From positions 1 through 64,000 of the forward strand of contig PEQN01000010.1 in NCBI GenBank assembly GCA_002786225.1: a stretch of DNA of 64,000 nucleotides, given 5' to 3'. The notes beneath the pieces were generated by a model that did no database searches, had not been told where the DNA came from, and worked only from the letters and a program-made list of their open reading frames with translations. Source of the stretch: Leptospira sp. Its GTDB lineage: Bacteria; Spirochaetota; Leptospiria; Leptospirales; Leptospiraceae. How positions within the stretch are numbered: position 1 is the first letter of the stretch; the number at the start of each line of letters is the position of its first letter. A program made the position numbers and the translations under genes. Of the stretch, positions 27,016-37,700 are shown in pieces.

Positions 27016-28020
27016 ATGAAAAATAGTAAATTATGGATACTAGTTCTACTTGTCTACCTAACACCAATCATAATAAACAATAAAATTTCATGTGATGAAA
27101 GCAATGAGCCTATTTTAACTTCAAGTTCTGTAAATATATCCAATCCCAATTATATTGAACAAATTTCCTGCGAGGAAAGAAAATGCCATAAGCTAGAGCT
27201 TACTGATTTCAATTTAAATGAGATCCAAGACAGAGTTTTTGAGTTAATGGGTAAGGAAGCTGGCAAAATCTTTATCGAAGTTCAGGAGAATTCAAAGACC
27301 ATCAGTGATGAGAAAAATGAACTTTGGTTGAAATACCTGCGCGAAATAGCAAATCGTAAAGGAAGGGTTATTTTTGAACCAATTTATATTCAAACTCGTG
27401 ATATGAGTTTAAATGATATACCTCTTTATGGTGGTTATTTTAAACTGGGATCTTCTATTTACGAAAGATTAAATTCCATACTTTTTTATGGAAGAATGGA
27501 ACACTATAATGCAAAGGTTCTCTTTCATCCAAAGACGCATCATATAATGGCATATTTCTTCGTCCACAAAAACTATGGTAGTGTTTGCAAGACGATTTTC
27601 TCAAATTGTAATAGTATCCAATATATTGATGATGATGTTTTTGATTTTCAACTTGAAGAGGCTCTAAGCAAAACAAAGGAGAATTTTTTTATCGTTGAGT
27701 TTACGAACACGGAAGCAAATCTTCCTTTCTTTCGTATGGAGATTGAAGCCTTACTTGAGGTCAACAAATCCTCAAGATTATATAAATGGTTGGTAGCATC
27801 AAAAGTATCTGAGGCAAAGCCTATAGTGCAAGAGCGTTTTCTAAGTCTCCCAATCGCAATAAAAATCATCGATTATTCATTGTCAGCTTATGACCTAGTT
27901 CAAAGTATTCGAATGTACTCTTCTGCTCGGACATGGAAGACTACTACTTATTTCGAAGAATCGGCTAAGGGTAAATCCATCAAATTTGTGCATTTTGAAA
28001 GAATTACTGAAGAAAGATAA
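27016..28020 (+). CDS. Exported protein of unknown function
   Basis: 334 aa with an N-terminal hydrophobic segment (LWILVLLVYLTPIIINNKIS, possibly a lipobox at ISC). Two Cys-rich sites (EQISCEERKCH and GSVCKTIFSNCNS) hint at disulfides, and a middle segment runs FKLGSSIYERLNSILFYGRM and KVLFHPKTHHIMAYFFVHKN. No known domain recognised. It stands alone between the divergent cyclase and the convergent PH-domain gene. Confidence 0.7.
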   Translation: MKNSKLWILVLLVYLTPIIINNKISCDESNEPILTSSSVNISNPNYIEQISCEERKCHKLELTDFNLNEIQDRVFELMGKEAGKIFIEVQENSKTISDEKNELWLKYLREIANRKGRVIFEPIYIQTRDMSLNDIPLYGGYFKLGSSIYERLNSILFYGRMEHYNAKVLFHPKTHHIMAYFFVHKNYGSVCKTIFSNCNSIQYIDDDVFDFQLEEALSKTKENFFIVEFTNTEANLPFFRMEIEALLEVNKSSRLYKWLVASKVSEAKPIVQERFLSLPIAIKIIDYSLSAYDLVQSIRMYSSARTWKTTTYFEESAKGKSIKFVHFERITEER

Positions 28021-28053
28021 TTGATAACTTGTTTATTAATTTTATATAGACTC

Positions 28054-28088
28054 AACCAACTAAGTTTGAAATTAAACTAAACTTGGTT
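28054..28088. terminator. Inverted repeat between convergent genes
   Basis: AACCAA (28054-28059) and TTGGTT (28083-28088) form the outer part of an imperfect stem that also pairs AAGTTT with AAACT. It lies between two convergent genes (ends 28020 and 28122) and may terminate both. Confidence 0.35.
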
Positions 28089-28121
28089 AAATCTATTATT
28101 AAAAATAGTTTTTATTTAATC

Positions 28122-28514
28122 TTACGCTTCATCAGTTGAGGAACTTATTTCTCTTTTGAGATTTTGTGGATTGTCAATAAAATTAACAACTGCTCTTGAT
28201 CCACCTGTTCCAACAATCGTAACATCACCATATCCCAAAATTCTTCCTACAAAAGACTGATTTATTCTAACATTCTCTACTTTTGATAAATTTAATTCCA
28301 AAGAGTCTCTAGATATAAGACCTGTTTTAAAAATAAACCTTTTGTTCGTTACTCCAATTTCTGTCGTTAGATAAGAAATTAATGGTTTGATAATTGTGAT
28401 AAAACCAATTATTATAAACATTAACAATATATGTGGTACAAAGGCATAAAATGATATTTTAGCTTTATACCTTACATTCTCATCATTTAATAAATTTTCT
28501 TCGATATAACCCAT
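28122..28514 (-). CDS. Bacterial PH-domain (YdbS/bPH2-like) membrane protein
   Basis: 130 aa. One or two transmembrane segments (FYAFVPHILLMFIIIGFITI, residues about 22-45), then a bPH2 domain with the typical TEIGVTNKRFIFKTGLISRD, LNLSKVENVRINQSFVGRIL and GYGDVTIVGTGG. GGGAG ribosome site nine bases upstream of the ATG. The gene is divergent from the XRE regulator at 28578, with shared TGTGTTA inverted repeats between them, so it is probably controlled by it. Membrane-anchored bPH2 proteins have no settled function. Confidence 0.85.
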   Translation of the reverse strand: MGYIEENLLNDENVRYKAKISFYAFVPHILLMFIIIGFITIIKPLISYLTTEIGVTNKRFIFKTGLISRDSLELNLSKVENVRINQSFVGRILGYGDVTIVGTGGSRAVVNFIDNPQNLKREISSSTDEA

Positions 28515-28545
28515 ATTTAGCTCCCATTTGATACACGCTTTGTCG

Positions 28546-28583
28546 TGTGTTATAGATAATATAACACATATTTCCGTGTGTTA
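28546..28583. promoter_or_regulatory. TGTGTTA inverted-repeat operator in the divergent promoter
   Basis: TGTGTTAT (28546-28553) and ATAACACA (28561-28568) form an 8-bp dyad; the second half then pairs again with TGTGTTA (28577-28583). So three half-sites are stacked in a 63-bp intergenic region. They flank the start points of both divergent genes and fit an XRE-type repressor that autoregulates and controls the PH-domain gene. Confidence 0.7.
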
Positions 28584-29360
28584 AAACTGTCAACAAAGAT
28601 ACATAATTTTAATGTGGAATATGGTGAATTCATAAAAAAGCTAGGTTTGAAGATTAAGGAACTACGTATTTCAAGAGGAATTACCCAAGAAGCGATGGAA
28701 GAAGGTGAAAATGGAATCTCCTATAGAACAGTTCAAGATATTGAAAATGGGCAATCACATCCTTCTGTTAGGTCAGTTTATAGAATATCTAAAAGGTTAG
28801 GTGTTGAACCCAAATCTCTTTTTTCATTTTCTTCAGAAGCAGATAGAACTAAAATAAAGAATAATGTAGAAGAATATCGAAAACTCTATAATTACTATAA
28901 AAAATCTGTAAGAATCAAATATTTTTTAAAAGAAAAGATAAAAGATGAAAATATTACAAAAGATGATCTAATGCTTTATCTTAGTTTATGGTTTAATTTT
29001 TTATATCTAGTCATAGATACAGCTATCTTTCATTTACAAATTAAATCCAATCCATTTGACATGATTTATAACTTCAAAACAAATACTTGGATAAATGAAT
29101 TAATACCTAAATTGAAAGCTTTTAATCTATCAACCTCTACATTTACAGATGAAATAATCATGAGCCTAAGTGAAATAGACCAGCTTACAACTTTTTGTGA
29201 ATATTTAGAATCTATGATTTTTATTTTCTTTAATAAGAAAATAATCGATGAAAGTAATTTCATTATTAATCTTGAGACATATACATTAGATATAGGTTCT
29301 AAATTAAAAGGTGAATCCTTTTCAGAAAATATAATACAAACTTTAACTAAATTATCATAA
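28578..29360 (+). CDS. XRE-family transcriptional regulator with long C-terminal domain
   Basis: 260 aa. HTH of the Cro/C1 type near residues 20-85 (GLKIKELRISRGITQEAMEE, GISYRTVQDIENGQSHPSVR, SVYRISKRLGVEPKSLFSF). The remaining ~175 residues are helical and of unknown family. The start is uncertain: GTG at 28578 lies within the operator; GTG at 28614 (VEYGEFIKKLG) is an alternative, and neither has a clear ribosome site. The first would suit a leaderless transcript. It is divergent from the PH-domain membrane protein. Confidence 0.75.
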   Translation: MLKLSTKIHNFNVEYGEFIKKLGLKIKELRISRGITQEAMEEGENGISYRTVQDIENGQSHPSVRSVYRISKRLGVEPKSLFSFSSEADRTKIKNNVEEYRKLYNYYKKSVRIKYFLKEKIKDENITKDDLMLYLSLWFNFLYLVIDTAIFHLQIKSNPFDMIYNFKTNTWINELIPKLKAFNLSTSTFTDEIIMSLSEIDQLTTFCEYLESMIFIFFNKKIIDESNFIINLETYTLDIGSKLKGESFSENIIQTLTKLS

Positions 29361-29417
29361 TCAGTTGATTATAAGTTTTTCAAAATAAAAATCTATTTAT
29401 AACTAATATAGATATTA

Positions 29418-30287
29418 TTATCTTAAAAATCTATGATCAAGAGCGGGAATTTTCTTTCGAGCAATCTCTACATCATCTAAATCTATTTCAACTAGATTGC
29501 ATCCTACCTCTTCTCCAGCATCCAAAAGTATTTCCCCCCAGGGTGAGATAACCATAGAATGTCCATATGTTTTCTTTAGAGTGGAGGCTTGAGATAATCT
29601 TCCATCGTTCCTAGTTTCAGTGGCAGAGTTAGATAATGTGTGAGTACCAGTTTGGCCAGGAGCAACAATATATACAAAATTTTCTATAGCCCGCGCTCTA
29701 AGTAAAACTTCCCAATGTGCCCCACCTGTTAATTCAGTAAATGCTGAAGGTACAAAAATAATTTGTACATTTTGTTCGGAGATCTTTCGAAAAAGTTCTG
29801 GAAATCGAAGATCGTAACAAATAACGGAAGATACTCTTCCAATTTCAGGAATATCAATTGTATTTGGAATTGCAGATCCTGACAAAACAGTTCTAGATTC
29901 TTTGTAATGAATTCCATCTCCAGGATTCGTATCGAAAAGGTGAATTTTATTATATTGGAATACCTCTATTCCTTCTGGTGAAAATATAGATGCTCTGTTA
30001 TATGCTTTTTCTGGATCTGGGCTTATAGAAGGGTACCCACCTCCGAGAACAAAGATTTGAAATTCAATTGCAACCTTACTTAAAAAATTCTGCGCTTTTT
30101 TTTGAATCAAAGCAAGATTTTGAATTTTATCGGACTCTCTGCCCATGTAAGCAAAATTTTCAGGGAGAGCGACAAGCTTAGCGCCTTGTTTATAAGCCTG
30201 TTTTATCCAATGATGGCATTGTTCTAAATTGGATTCAATTTCATCAGAACTATTTAATTGGATAGTTGCAAGTTTTGTTTTTGGCAT
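29418..30287 (-). CDS. Nitrilase-family carbon-nitrogen hydrolase (Nit1-like)
   Basis: 289 aa from the ATG at 30287 (MPKTKLATIQLNS). The open frame extends to 30443 but that would run into argB on the other strand. Catalytic triad visible: Glu in LVALPENFAYMG, Lys in YNKIHLFDTNPGDG, Cys in SSVICYDLRFPELFR. YNKIHLFD plus CYDLRFPELF are typical of the Nit1/deaminated-glutathione amidase branch, so it probably hydrolyses an omega-amide as a damage-repair enzyme. Cytoplasmic. Confidence 0.85.
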   Translation of the reverse strand: MPKTKLATIQLNSSDEIESNLEQCHHWIKQAYKQGAKLVALPENFAYMGRESDKIQNLALIQKKAQNFLSKVAIEFQIFVLGGGYPSISPDPEKAYNRASIFSPEGIEVFQYNKIHLFDTNPGDGIHYKESRTVLSGSAIPNTIDIPEIGRVSSVICYDLRFPELFRKISEQNVQIIFVPSAFTELTGGAHWEVLLRARAIENFVYIVAPGQTGTHTLSNSATETRNDGRLSQASTLKKTYGHSMVISPWGEILLDAGEEVGCNLVEIDLDDVEIARKKIPALDHRFLR

Positions 30288-30332
30288 AAAAAACGTCTTT
30301 GAAAAATAGAAACTACTAGTAACAAGGTCATA

Positions 30333-31190
30333 ATGGAAAAGCAGATTGAAAAAGTAAACCACATCCTCGAAGCGCTTCCTTATATCACAAAATACAATGG
30401 GAAGACTATCGTAATCAAATACGGTGGAGCAGCCATGATACATGAAGAACTAAGAGGTTCTTTTGCCCAAGATATTGTACTTCTCAAATTTTTGGGAATC
30501 AATCCTGTTGTGGTTCATGGTGGTGGACCTGAAATAAATGGGCTTTTGAAAGCATTAAATATTAAATCTGAATTTATACGTGGAAATAGAGTCACTACTT
30601 CCGAAACTATGGATGTAGTAGAGATGGTCCTCACTGGAAGAGTGAATAAACAAATAGTTTCCTTAATCAACGAACAAGGTGGCAAGGCAGTAGGAATCAG
30701 CGGCAAAGACGGAAAGATGGCACTAGCCGAGAAACTCTATATGAACATAGATGGAGAAGAAATTGACCTCGGTCTTGTTGGCAAAATCAAAGAAATAGAT
30801 ACCTCCCTTCTGGATAATCTTAGAGATGAGAATTTCATTCCAGTCATCTCGCCCATAGCCTATTCTGCAGAAGGCACCTCTATGAATATCAATGCAGACA
30901 CTATGGCAGGAGCAATCGCAGCAGCCCTGAAAGCAGAAAAATTAATTCTTCTTACTGATACCGAAGGTATTCTTATTAATAATAAATTAGTAACTGGATT
31001 GAATCGATCCAAAGTGGAAGAATATATTGCATCTGGTGATATCACAGGAGGAATGATTCCCAAGGTAGAATGCTGCATTTCTGCAATTGACCAAGGCGTC
31101 AAGCGTTCACATATAATAGATGGACGAGTTGCACATGCAGTTCTTTTAGAAATCTTTACTGACAGTGGAGTTGGCTCTCTGATAGAGTGA
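30333..31190 (+). CDS. argB: Acetylglutamate kinase ArgB
   Basis: 285 aa, normal for ArgB. Hallmarks: [11 protein letters not shown] (phosphate loop), [35 protein letters not shown], and [10 protein letters not shown] near the C-terminus. It phosphorylates N-acetylglutamate in arginine biosynthesis. It is followed at once by the GAF/PP2C gene, whose possible GTG start overlaps this stop; a functional link is not obvious. Confidence 0.96.
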   Translation: MEKQIEKVNHILEALPYITKYNGKTIVIKYGGAAMIHEELRGSFAQDIVLLKFLGINPVVVHGGGPEINGLLKALNIKSEFIRGNRVTTSETMDVVEMVLTGRVNKQIVSLINEQGGKAVGISGKDGKMALAEKLYMNIDGEEIDLGLVGKIKEIDTSLLDNLRDENFIPVISPIAYSAEGTSMNINADTMAGAIAAALKAEKLILLTDTEGILINNKLVTGLNRSKVEEYIASGDITGGMIPKVECCISAIDQGVKRSHIIDGRVAHAVLLEIFTDSGVGSLIE

Positions 31191-31195
31191 GTACT

Positions 31196-32950
31196 ATGTC
31201 AGAAATGAAGCTCACACTCGGACTCATCACTGAGATTACATCAAAGATTAATTCTGTAGAAGACCTTCAATCGCTTCTCCATACAATTATGGATACGACG
31301 AAACGTGTACTTAATACGGATGGATGTTCTCTCTTACTTTATGATAAGGATGAAGATTGCTTAGTCTTTGATATTACAGTTGGTGCTAAGAAAGAAATTT
31401 TATCTAAGCTAAAAGTTCCTAGAGGCAAAGGAATTGCAGGTATGGTTCTTGAATCATTGAAGCCTGAAATAGTAAATGATGCAGAAAATGATAATAGAAT
31501 TTATAAAAATATTGATAACCAAGTTGGATTCAAAACTAAAAATCTGATTTGTGTTCCTATGCTTGCCAATGGTGAAGTACAAGGTGTACTGGAAGCTGTG
31601 AATTCGTCCGATGGAAGAAATTTTACAGAAAAAGATATTAAAATCCTACGTTACTTGAGTGATCTTGCTGCAATTTCTATTCGCAATAGAAAATTAATAG
31701 ATGCTCTAGAAGCGCGGGCAAATGAACTGAATACTTTATTCCAAATATCTCAATCACTTTCCACAATAGTAGATCTAGATCAGTTTCTTGAATCTACTGT
31801 CAAGTCGATAACAGCAATTATGAAGGCGGATAAGGTTGGAATTCTTTTCCAAGGAAGTCAACCAAAAGGCTATGATTTTATCAAGACTCATGGATTCCCT
31901 CTTGCTATCCAAGATTTGAAAGAAGGCATAGGTCCCTTAGATAGAATCCTAGAATCGGTTAGAACTGTTGGTCAAAAAGTTGCCTTACATGTAAATTCTT
32001 CTGCGGCAGCTACCGAAATATCAAAGTTAGGTTACTTTAAGAAACATTTGATCATTATACCTATTCAAAGAAATCTAGAAACCTTAGGTATATTATTAGT
32101 TGCCGATCAAATAGATAATTCATCCTTCGATGATGCAGAGATTCGGATTCTTTCTACTATTTCTAATCAAATTGCGGAAGCATTCACAACTCTAATTGTC
32201 AAAGAGCAAAGTGAGCAATTAAAATATATTCAAAGAGACCTACAGGTTGCAGCACAAATACAAAAGAATTCACTTCCTATTATACCAGATACTTATGGAC
32301 AATTGGAGTTTTCAGCTTTTTACAAGGCCTCCAAAGAGATAGGTGGTGACTTCTATGATTTGGTAGTTCATAGTCCAACAGAAATTTCGGTAATGATAGC
32401 AGATGTCTCGGGAAAAGGAACACCAGCAGCATTATTTATGGAGTTCAGCAAAACTATTATATCTAGTGAAGTATCTAGATCTAATTCTCCTCGTGATGCC
32501 CTATGTAAATCTAACAATATTATTCAAGAAAAATCAGGATTTGTTCTTTTTGTAACTGTGATGCTTGTGCGTATCAATACTTCCAATAAAACACTTACCT
32601 ATGCTACAGCAGGTCATAATAGACAGTTTCTTTATAGAAAGTCTCAAAAGGATATAAGTTTACTTTCAGGGAAAGGCACTCCTTTAGGAATAGGTCAAAC
32701 AGAATTCTCAGAACATACCATAGATTATGAACCTGGAGATTATCTCATATTGTATACAGATGGTGTGACTGAAGTCATGAATACAAGTGATGAAATGTAT
32801 GAGGAAGAAAGATTCATAGAAGATATCCTTGCTATGGAAGAAGATACTGCCAAAGATATCCAAGCAAAGATTATTCAGCATACGAATAAATTCCAAGGAA
32901 ATGCTGAACAACACGACGACTATACCTTGTTTATTATAAAACTAAACTAG
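31196..32950 (+). CDS. GAF-GAF-PP2C (SpoIIE-type) phosphatase
   Basis: About 584 aa from the ATG at 31196 (a GTG at 31187 overlaps the argB stop). Two GAF domains: residues about 10-165 (LLHTIMDTTKRVLNTDGCSL, GIAGMVLESLKPEIVNDAEN) and about 185-340 (LFQISQSLSTIVDLDQFLES). A coiled linker (QRDLQVAAQIQKNSLPIIPD) and a PP2C/SpoIIE domain follow, with metal ligands in EIGGDFYDLV, IADVSGKGTPAALFM, YTDGVTEV and HDDYTLF. Such proteins usually dephosphorylate an anti-sigma-factor antagonist (STAS protein); a STAS-like protein is encoded at 39019. Confidence 0.9.
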   Translation: MSEMKLTLGLITEITSKINSVEDLQSLLHTIMDTTKRVLNTDGCSLLLYDKDEDCLVFDITVGAKKEILSKLKVPRGKGIAGMVLESLKPEIVNDAENDNRIYKNIDNQVGFKTKNLICVPMLANGEVQGVLEAVNSSDGRNFTEKDIKILRYLSDLAAISIRNRKLIDALEARANELNTLFQISQSLSTIVDLDQFLESTVKSITAIMKADKVGILFQGSQPKGYDFIKTHGFPLAIQDLKEGIGPLDRILESVRTVGQKVALHVNSSAAATEISKLGYFKKHLIIIPIQRNLETLGILLVADQIDNSSFDDAEIRILSTISNQIAEAFTTLIVKEQSEQLKYIQRDLQVAAQIQKNSLPIIPDTYGQLEFSAFYKASKEIGGDFYDLVVHSPTEISVMIADVSGKGTPAALFMEFSKTIISSEVSRSNSPRDALCKSNNIIQEKSGFVLFVTVMLVRINTSNKTLTYATAGHNRQFLYRKSQKDISLLSGKGTPLGIGQTEFSEHTIDYEPGDYLILYTDGVTEVMNTSDEMYEEERFIEDILAMEEDTAKDIQAKIIQHTNKFQGNAEQHDDYTLFIIKLN

Positions 32951-33039
32951 TATTTATATTTAAAATTTTCAAGCTAAGATCTTCCTGCAATTATAGATTA
33001 ATGCCGCTTTACTATTTTTAATTTTTCTTAAACCAAAAA

Positions 33040-33849
33040 TCACCACCATTCATAAAAAAAATGAACTGGTCCTTTACCCTTACCTATCTCTAAAAGAGCT
33101 GAGGCTTTGATTGCACCAGTTAGGTAAGTTTTGGCGATACGGATTGCATCAAGAGAATTATTTCCTTTTGCTAATTCTGCCGCAATAGCAGCTGAAAAGG
33201 TACAACCTGTTCCATGTGTATTTTTACTTGCAATTCTTTCAGACTCGATCCAAGTTATCTTACCGCTTTTCTCAATGATACAGTCAGCACTCTTTTCTTT
33301 GTCTTGAGAATGTCCACCTTTTACAACTACAACTTCGGGGCCATAACCCAAGATTTCTTTACCTGCAAGTTCCATATCGCTTAAGCTAGCAATTTCTTTC
33401 CCAATTAAATCTCCCGCCTCAGGAATATTCGGAGTTAAGACAGATGTTAAAGGAAGAATTTCTGATTTTAAAGCTTGAATAGCATCTTCTTGAAGTAATT
33501 TGTGTCCTGATTTTGCTACCATAACAGGATCAACTACGATAAATTTAGGCTTATATTCTCTTAATTTTGAAGCTACCAAATTGATGATTTCTGCCTTATG
33601 AAGCATTCCTATTTTCACTACTTTAACATCGAGGTCTTCAAACATTGAATCAATTTGTTCCCCTATAGACTGCAATGGAAGATCATAAAGACCTTTAACT
33701 CCTGTTGTATTTTGTATGGGCAGTGAAGTCAAAACTGTACACGCATATACACCTCTAGCTGAAAATGTCTTAAGGTCCGCTTGCATCCCAGCTCCCCCAC
33801 TTCCATCAAAACCAGCAATACTTAAAGCAATAGGGAAATTTGGTTTCAT
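33040..33849 (-). CDS. thiD: Hydroxymethylpyrimidine (phosphate) kinase ThiD
   Basis: 269 aa. Typical ribokinase-fold ThiD: ALSIAGFDGSGGAGMQADLK, VKIGMLHKAEII, VVDPVMVAKSGHKLL, VLTPNIPEAGDLIG and NTHGTGCTFSAAIAAELAKG. It phosphorylates the pyrimidine precursor of thiamine. It overlaps thiM by four bases (ATGA), so the two are co-translated under the TPP riboswitch. Confidence 0.94.
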   Translation of the reverse strand: MKPNFPIALSIAGFDGSGGAGMQADLKTFSARGVYACTVLTSLPIQNTTGVKGLYDLPLQSIGEQIDSMFEDLDVKVVKIGMLHKAEIINLVASKLREYKPKFIVVDPVMVAKSGHKLLQEDAIQALKSEILPLTSVLTPNIPEAGDLIGKEIASLSDMELAGKEILGYGPEVVVVKGGHSQDKEKSADCIIEKSGKITWIESERIASKNTHGTGCTFSAAIAAELAKGNNSLDAIRIAKTYLTGAIKASALLEIGKGKGPVHFFYEWW

Positions 33850-34604
33850 AGTTTTGAAATCCTTAATGAAGGTTTCACAGAATCAAAATGGATTGTACTC
33901 ATAGCGTCTAAGAATCTTTCTCTATAATTTCCTAAGCCTGTGTTGTCTAATGCAGCTTTCTCACCTAATACTCCATAGTATGCGACTGCGAAAGCAATGC
34001 TTTCAATTGATTTATTTCCAGAAGCTAAAACTGCAGCTAGATAAGAGGAGAGAACGCAGCCTGTTCCTGTAATCTTTGCCATAATCGAGGCTCCATTGTT
34101 AACTCGATACTTATCGGTGCCATTTGTAATATAATCAACCTCCCCGCTTACAACCACTATACAACTACGATCTTTCGCTAATTTATCGGCTGTTATTTCC
34201 ACAGATTTAGTTTCCATTGTTGAGTCTACTCCTCTGGTTGTGGAAGATAAGCCAGCGATACTAGAAATCTCAGAAGCATTTCCTCGAATTAAATCGATTT
34301 TACCTGATTCTAGAATTTCTTTACATGATGAAGATCGAATACTGCTTGCTCCCGCACCAACAGGGTCTAAAACAATATTCTTTGCCTTAGGGTTAGAAAG
34401 AACATTTCGCATTATATCCATTTGGTGAGATGATATTGTTCCTATATTTAAACAAATACCATTTGTAATGTCAACAAGATCGTAAGCATCGCTGGGATCA
34501 TCTGACATTACTGGTGAAGCGCCTAATGCAATCAAAGAACTCGCAATAAAATGCGTAGTCACCTGGTTGGTTATATTTAATATGAGAGGATTATTGGTTA
34601 TCAT
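33846..34604 (-). CDS. thiM: Hydroxyethylthiazole kinase ThiM
   Basis: About 252 aa. LNITNQVTTHFIASSLIALG, ASPVMSDDPSDAYDLVD, VLDPVGAGASSIRSS, LIRGNASEISSIAG and ITGTGCVLSSYLAAVL are ThiM signatures. It salvages the thiazole half of thiamine. The ATG at 34604 has GGAGG seven bases upstream, inside the 3' strand of the riboswitch; a GTG at 34607 is the alternative. No thiE is seen in this window. Confidence 0.94.
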   Translation of the reverse strand: MITNNPLILNITNQVTTHFIASSLIALGASPVMSDDPSDAYDLVDITNGICLNIGTISSHQMDIMRNVLSNPKAKNIVLDPVGAGASSIRSSSCKEILESGKIDLIRGNASEISSIAGLSSTTRGVDSTMETKSVEITADKLAKDRSCIVVVSGEVDYITNGTDKYRVNNGASIMAKITGTGCVLSSYLAAVLASGNKSIESIAFAVAYYGVLGEKAALDNTGLGNYRERFLDAMSTIHFDSVKPSLRISKL

Positions 34605-34607
34605 CAC

Positions 34608-34700
34608 TCTGCCTCCGCTAGTATAATCTAGATCAGGTCCTCAGGGTATAATCTCAGACCAACTTTCACATCTCTAGTGAAAGCGGGACACCCCCGGTGA
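34608..34700 (-). promoter_or_regulatory. TPP (thi-box) riboswitch upstream of thiM-thiD
   Basis: On the minus strand, CACCGGGGGTGTCCC begins P1/P2, CTGAGA (34652-34657) and ACCC follow, then the conserved GGACCTGATC (34631-34640) and CTAGCGGAGG at the 3' end. These are the diagnostic thi-box elements in the right order and spacing. The GGAGG of thiM lies in the 3' strand (about 34612-34616), which suggests TPP blocks translation by hiding it. Confidence 0.95.
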
Positions 34701-34741
34701 AAAAGAATTCTATTTATAGAAAATTTTTAATGTTCTTAGAG

Positions 34742-37700
34742 TCAACCTCTAAATGCAAATTTTTTAATTCTTTGGAAGAACCATACAATATCACGATTGA
34801 TTATATAAAGAACGGGAATACCATACAATGTAATAATTGTGGATGAAATGATTCCATAAGCTAGAGCTAATACCATAGGTTCAATAAATGGATCTGAACC
34901 TCCAATTCCGTATCCGGTTGGCATAAGCCCTAGAACCGTAGTGGCTGTTGTAATCAAGATAGGTCTTAGCCTACGTATAGATCCTCGCATAACAAGTACT
35001 TTATCTCGAATCACAGCGTGAGAGGTTCTACGTATAGTGCTTCCTTTTGGAAAGAATTTGTTGATAAATTCCATCATCATGATTGAGTTATTTACAACAA
35101 TACCCGAAAGACCTATGACTCCGATTAAAGCAAAGAATGAAAAACCAAGTCCATGTGCGAAAAATGCCCAGAATACGCCCGTTAATCCAAATGGAACCGC
35201 CATAAGAACTAAAATAGGTTGAGCGAAAGATTCAAATAAAAGCACTATTGCCAGATAAATTGCAATAAAACCAAGCATAAATGCAATTACTAAAGAAAGG
35301 AAAGATTCTTGAGCCTTTTCTGCCTCCCCACCATAAGACATACTTACTTCGGGAATATCTCTCAGTTCATCTGCAAAATGTCCTATAGTGGTATCTACAA
35401 TTACCTTAGGTACAAAATTTGGCTCAACATTAGCGGTAACAGTTGTAGTAACTTCTGCATTAGTATGGTAAATCTTTGAATCAGCGCGAGTTGTAGATAT
35501 TGTCGCAAAGGAACGAATAGGAATCAAAGCACCTGTTTTGTTTCTAACTTCAAGATTCAATATGTTGGAAGTGCTATCTCTGTACTTACTTGGAAATTTT
35601 ACTCGAATCCCTATTTCTTCATTTTCTCTGACAATAGAAGTTGCAATAATCCCATCAAAAGCTATACGCAAATTAGTAGTTACATCTTGAACCGTAAGAC
35701 CAAGCTGACCTAGAATTGCATAGTTGATATCAATCTTGTATTCTTCTCTGCCCAACTTAGCATTAGATGTGATATCATATACACCTTTGGTTTGTTTGAG
35801 ATATTCAATAACTTTCTCAGTGTATTTTTGTCTATAATCAGGTCTATCTGAATGTATTCTAAGCTCTATTGGCTTACCTACTGGTGGACCAGGCTTAGCA
35901 ACTTGGACATCAAGATTTTCTAAAGGTAGATTCAAGGCAATAATTCTATTTCTTACTTCTGCGGCAATATCATCTGCTGTTCTATCTCTGAGATTACTTG
36001 CGGTAAGACCAACTTCCGTAATTGAAAGATTTTTCTCTCCACCTATAGGAACTGCCAATTGATTCCCGTTCCCTGTTCCTAATTTAGTAGTAGAATAAGC
36101 AAGTTCTTGCTTCGGTAGAGAAAGCACAATTTTATCAACTTCGAAAAGAACTTTTTGAGATGCATCAAAACTATAATAATCCGGCATTTCTAAAGTTATA
36201 TTAAATCTATCAGCACCAGCAGATGGAAATAAATTAACACGAACCTGTGGAGCTATAACCAAAAAAGTAAAGAACATAAATGACATAAGTCCGAGTAAAC
36301 TCACGTACCTTCGTTTTAGAAAAATCTTAAGTGAATTTTTGTAGAAATAAGTTAGTCTTTTCTCAAGCCTATTTCGAAAGTTATCATCCTTATGATGAGC
36401 AGCCTTACCATATTCATTCAACAAAGATGGAAGGAAGAACCATGAATAAAGAAGGGAAGCAAACAAAGAAACAATAACAACAATAGGAATTACACGTATG
36501 AATTTACCTATAGTTCCTGTAACAGCAAACATTGGAATAAATGCAAAAACGGTTGTACACACACTAGCAAAAATTGGCATCACTACTTCCATGGTTCCTG
36601 CTAGGATATTTTTATCCTTATCACCACCTCTTGCTACATAGAACATAGAGTTCTCAGTTACAACTACAGATTGGTCAACTATCATTCCTAAGGCAGTTAT
36701 CATTGCAACTAGAGAAACTGCATTGATACTTTGGTCGAGGTAATCCATTAATATAAAAGTCAAAAGGAAAGAAAAAGGAATACTGGATGCTATCAATAAA
36801 GAAGAACGGAAATCTATGAAAAAAATCATAACCCCGACCACTAAGAAAAATCCAAACAATGCATTAGAGAGTACTACATCTATTCGATTTCGAACAACCT
36901 TAGACGCATCAGAAGCTATCGTTAGTTCAACTCCTTTTGGAAGTAATTTCTTTTTCTTTTGAACAAAATCATTTACCCTATCTACTAGGCGAATGATGTC
37001 TTCACTTCCCGATTTCTTTATAGTAAGGGTAATACCTTGCTTTCCATTGAAATAAGTTCGCATCAATTCGTCTTCGAAACCATCTTTAATTTCAGCAACA
37101 TTTTTGACACGGATAGTACCTCCACCAAACTCTGATCTTACGATCGTTTCTTGGATGTCGGAAGTAGAATTGTATTCCGCAACTGTTAGAATGTTTCTTT
37201 GAGAAAGACCTTGTTCTAAGGTACCACTTGTTGCCTTGATATTTCTTGCTGATATTGCCTGAAGAACATCAGTAATTCCTATGTAATTCGCCTTGAGTTT
37301 GGCTGGATCAGTATAAACTAAAAATTCTTTATCTCTATATGCATATTTATCTACCTGAGAGACACCTGGGATTCTTTTGATTTCTTTCTCTACCAACTTA
37401 GCAACGTCTCTTACAACTCCATACTCAACCTTATCTCCTGAGATGCCGACGCTGATTGCTGGAAATTCTGTCGCCTTTAGGTCACGGATTTGTGGTCTCT
37501 CTTTAACTTCAGGTGGTAAATCGGTAACTCTTTCAACCGCTCTACGGATTTCATCTTTTACTTCTTTTTGATCGGGATAATCTATATCAATTTCCACAAC
37601 AATGGAAGATACATTTTCTTGGGAGGTTGAGGTAAAGGTTTTGATTCCTGCGACTCCTTTGATTTCATCTTCAATCAAACGAGTTACATTTTCTTCTACA

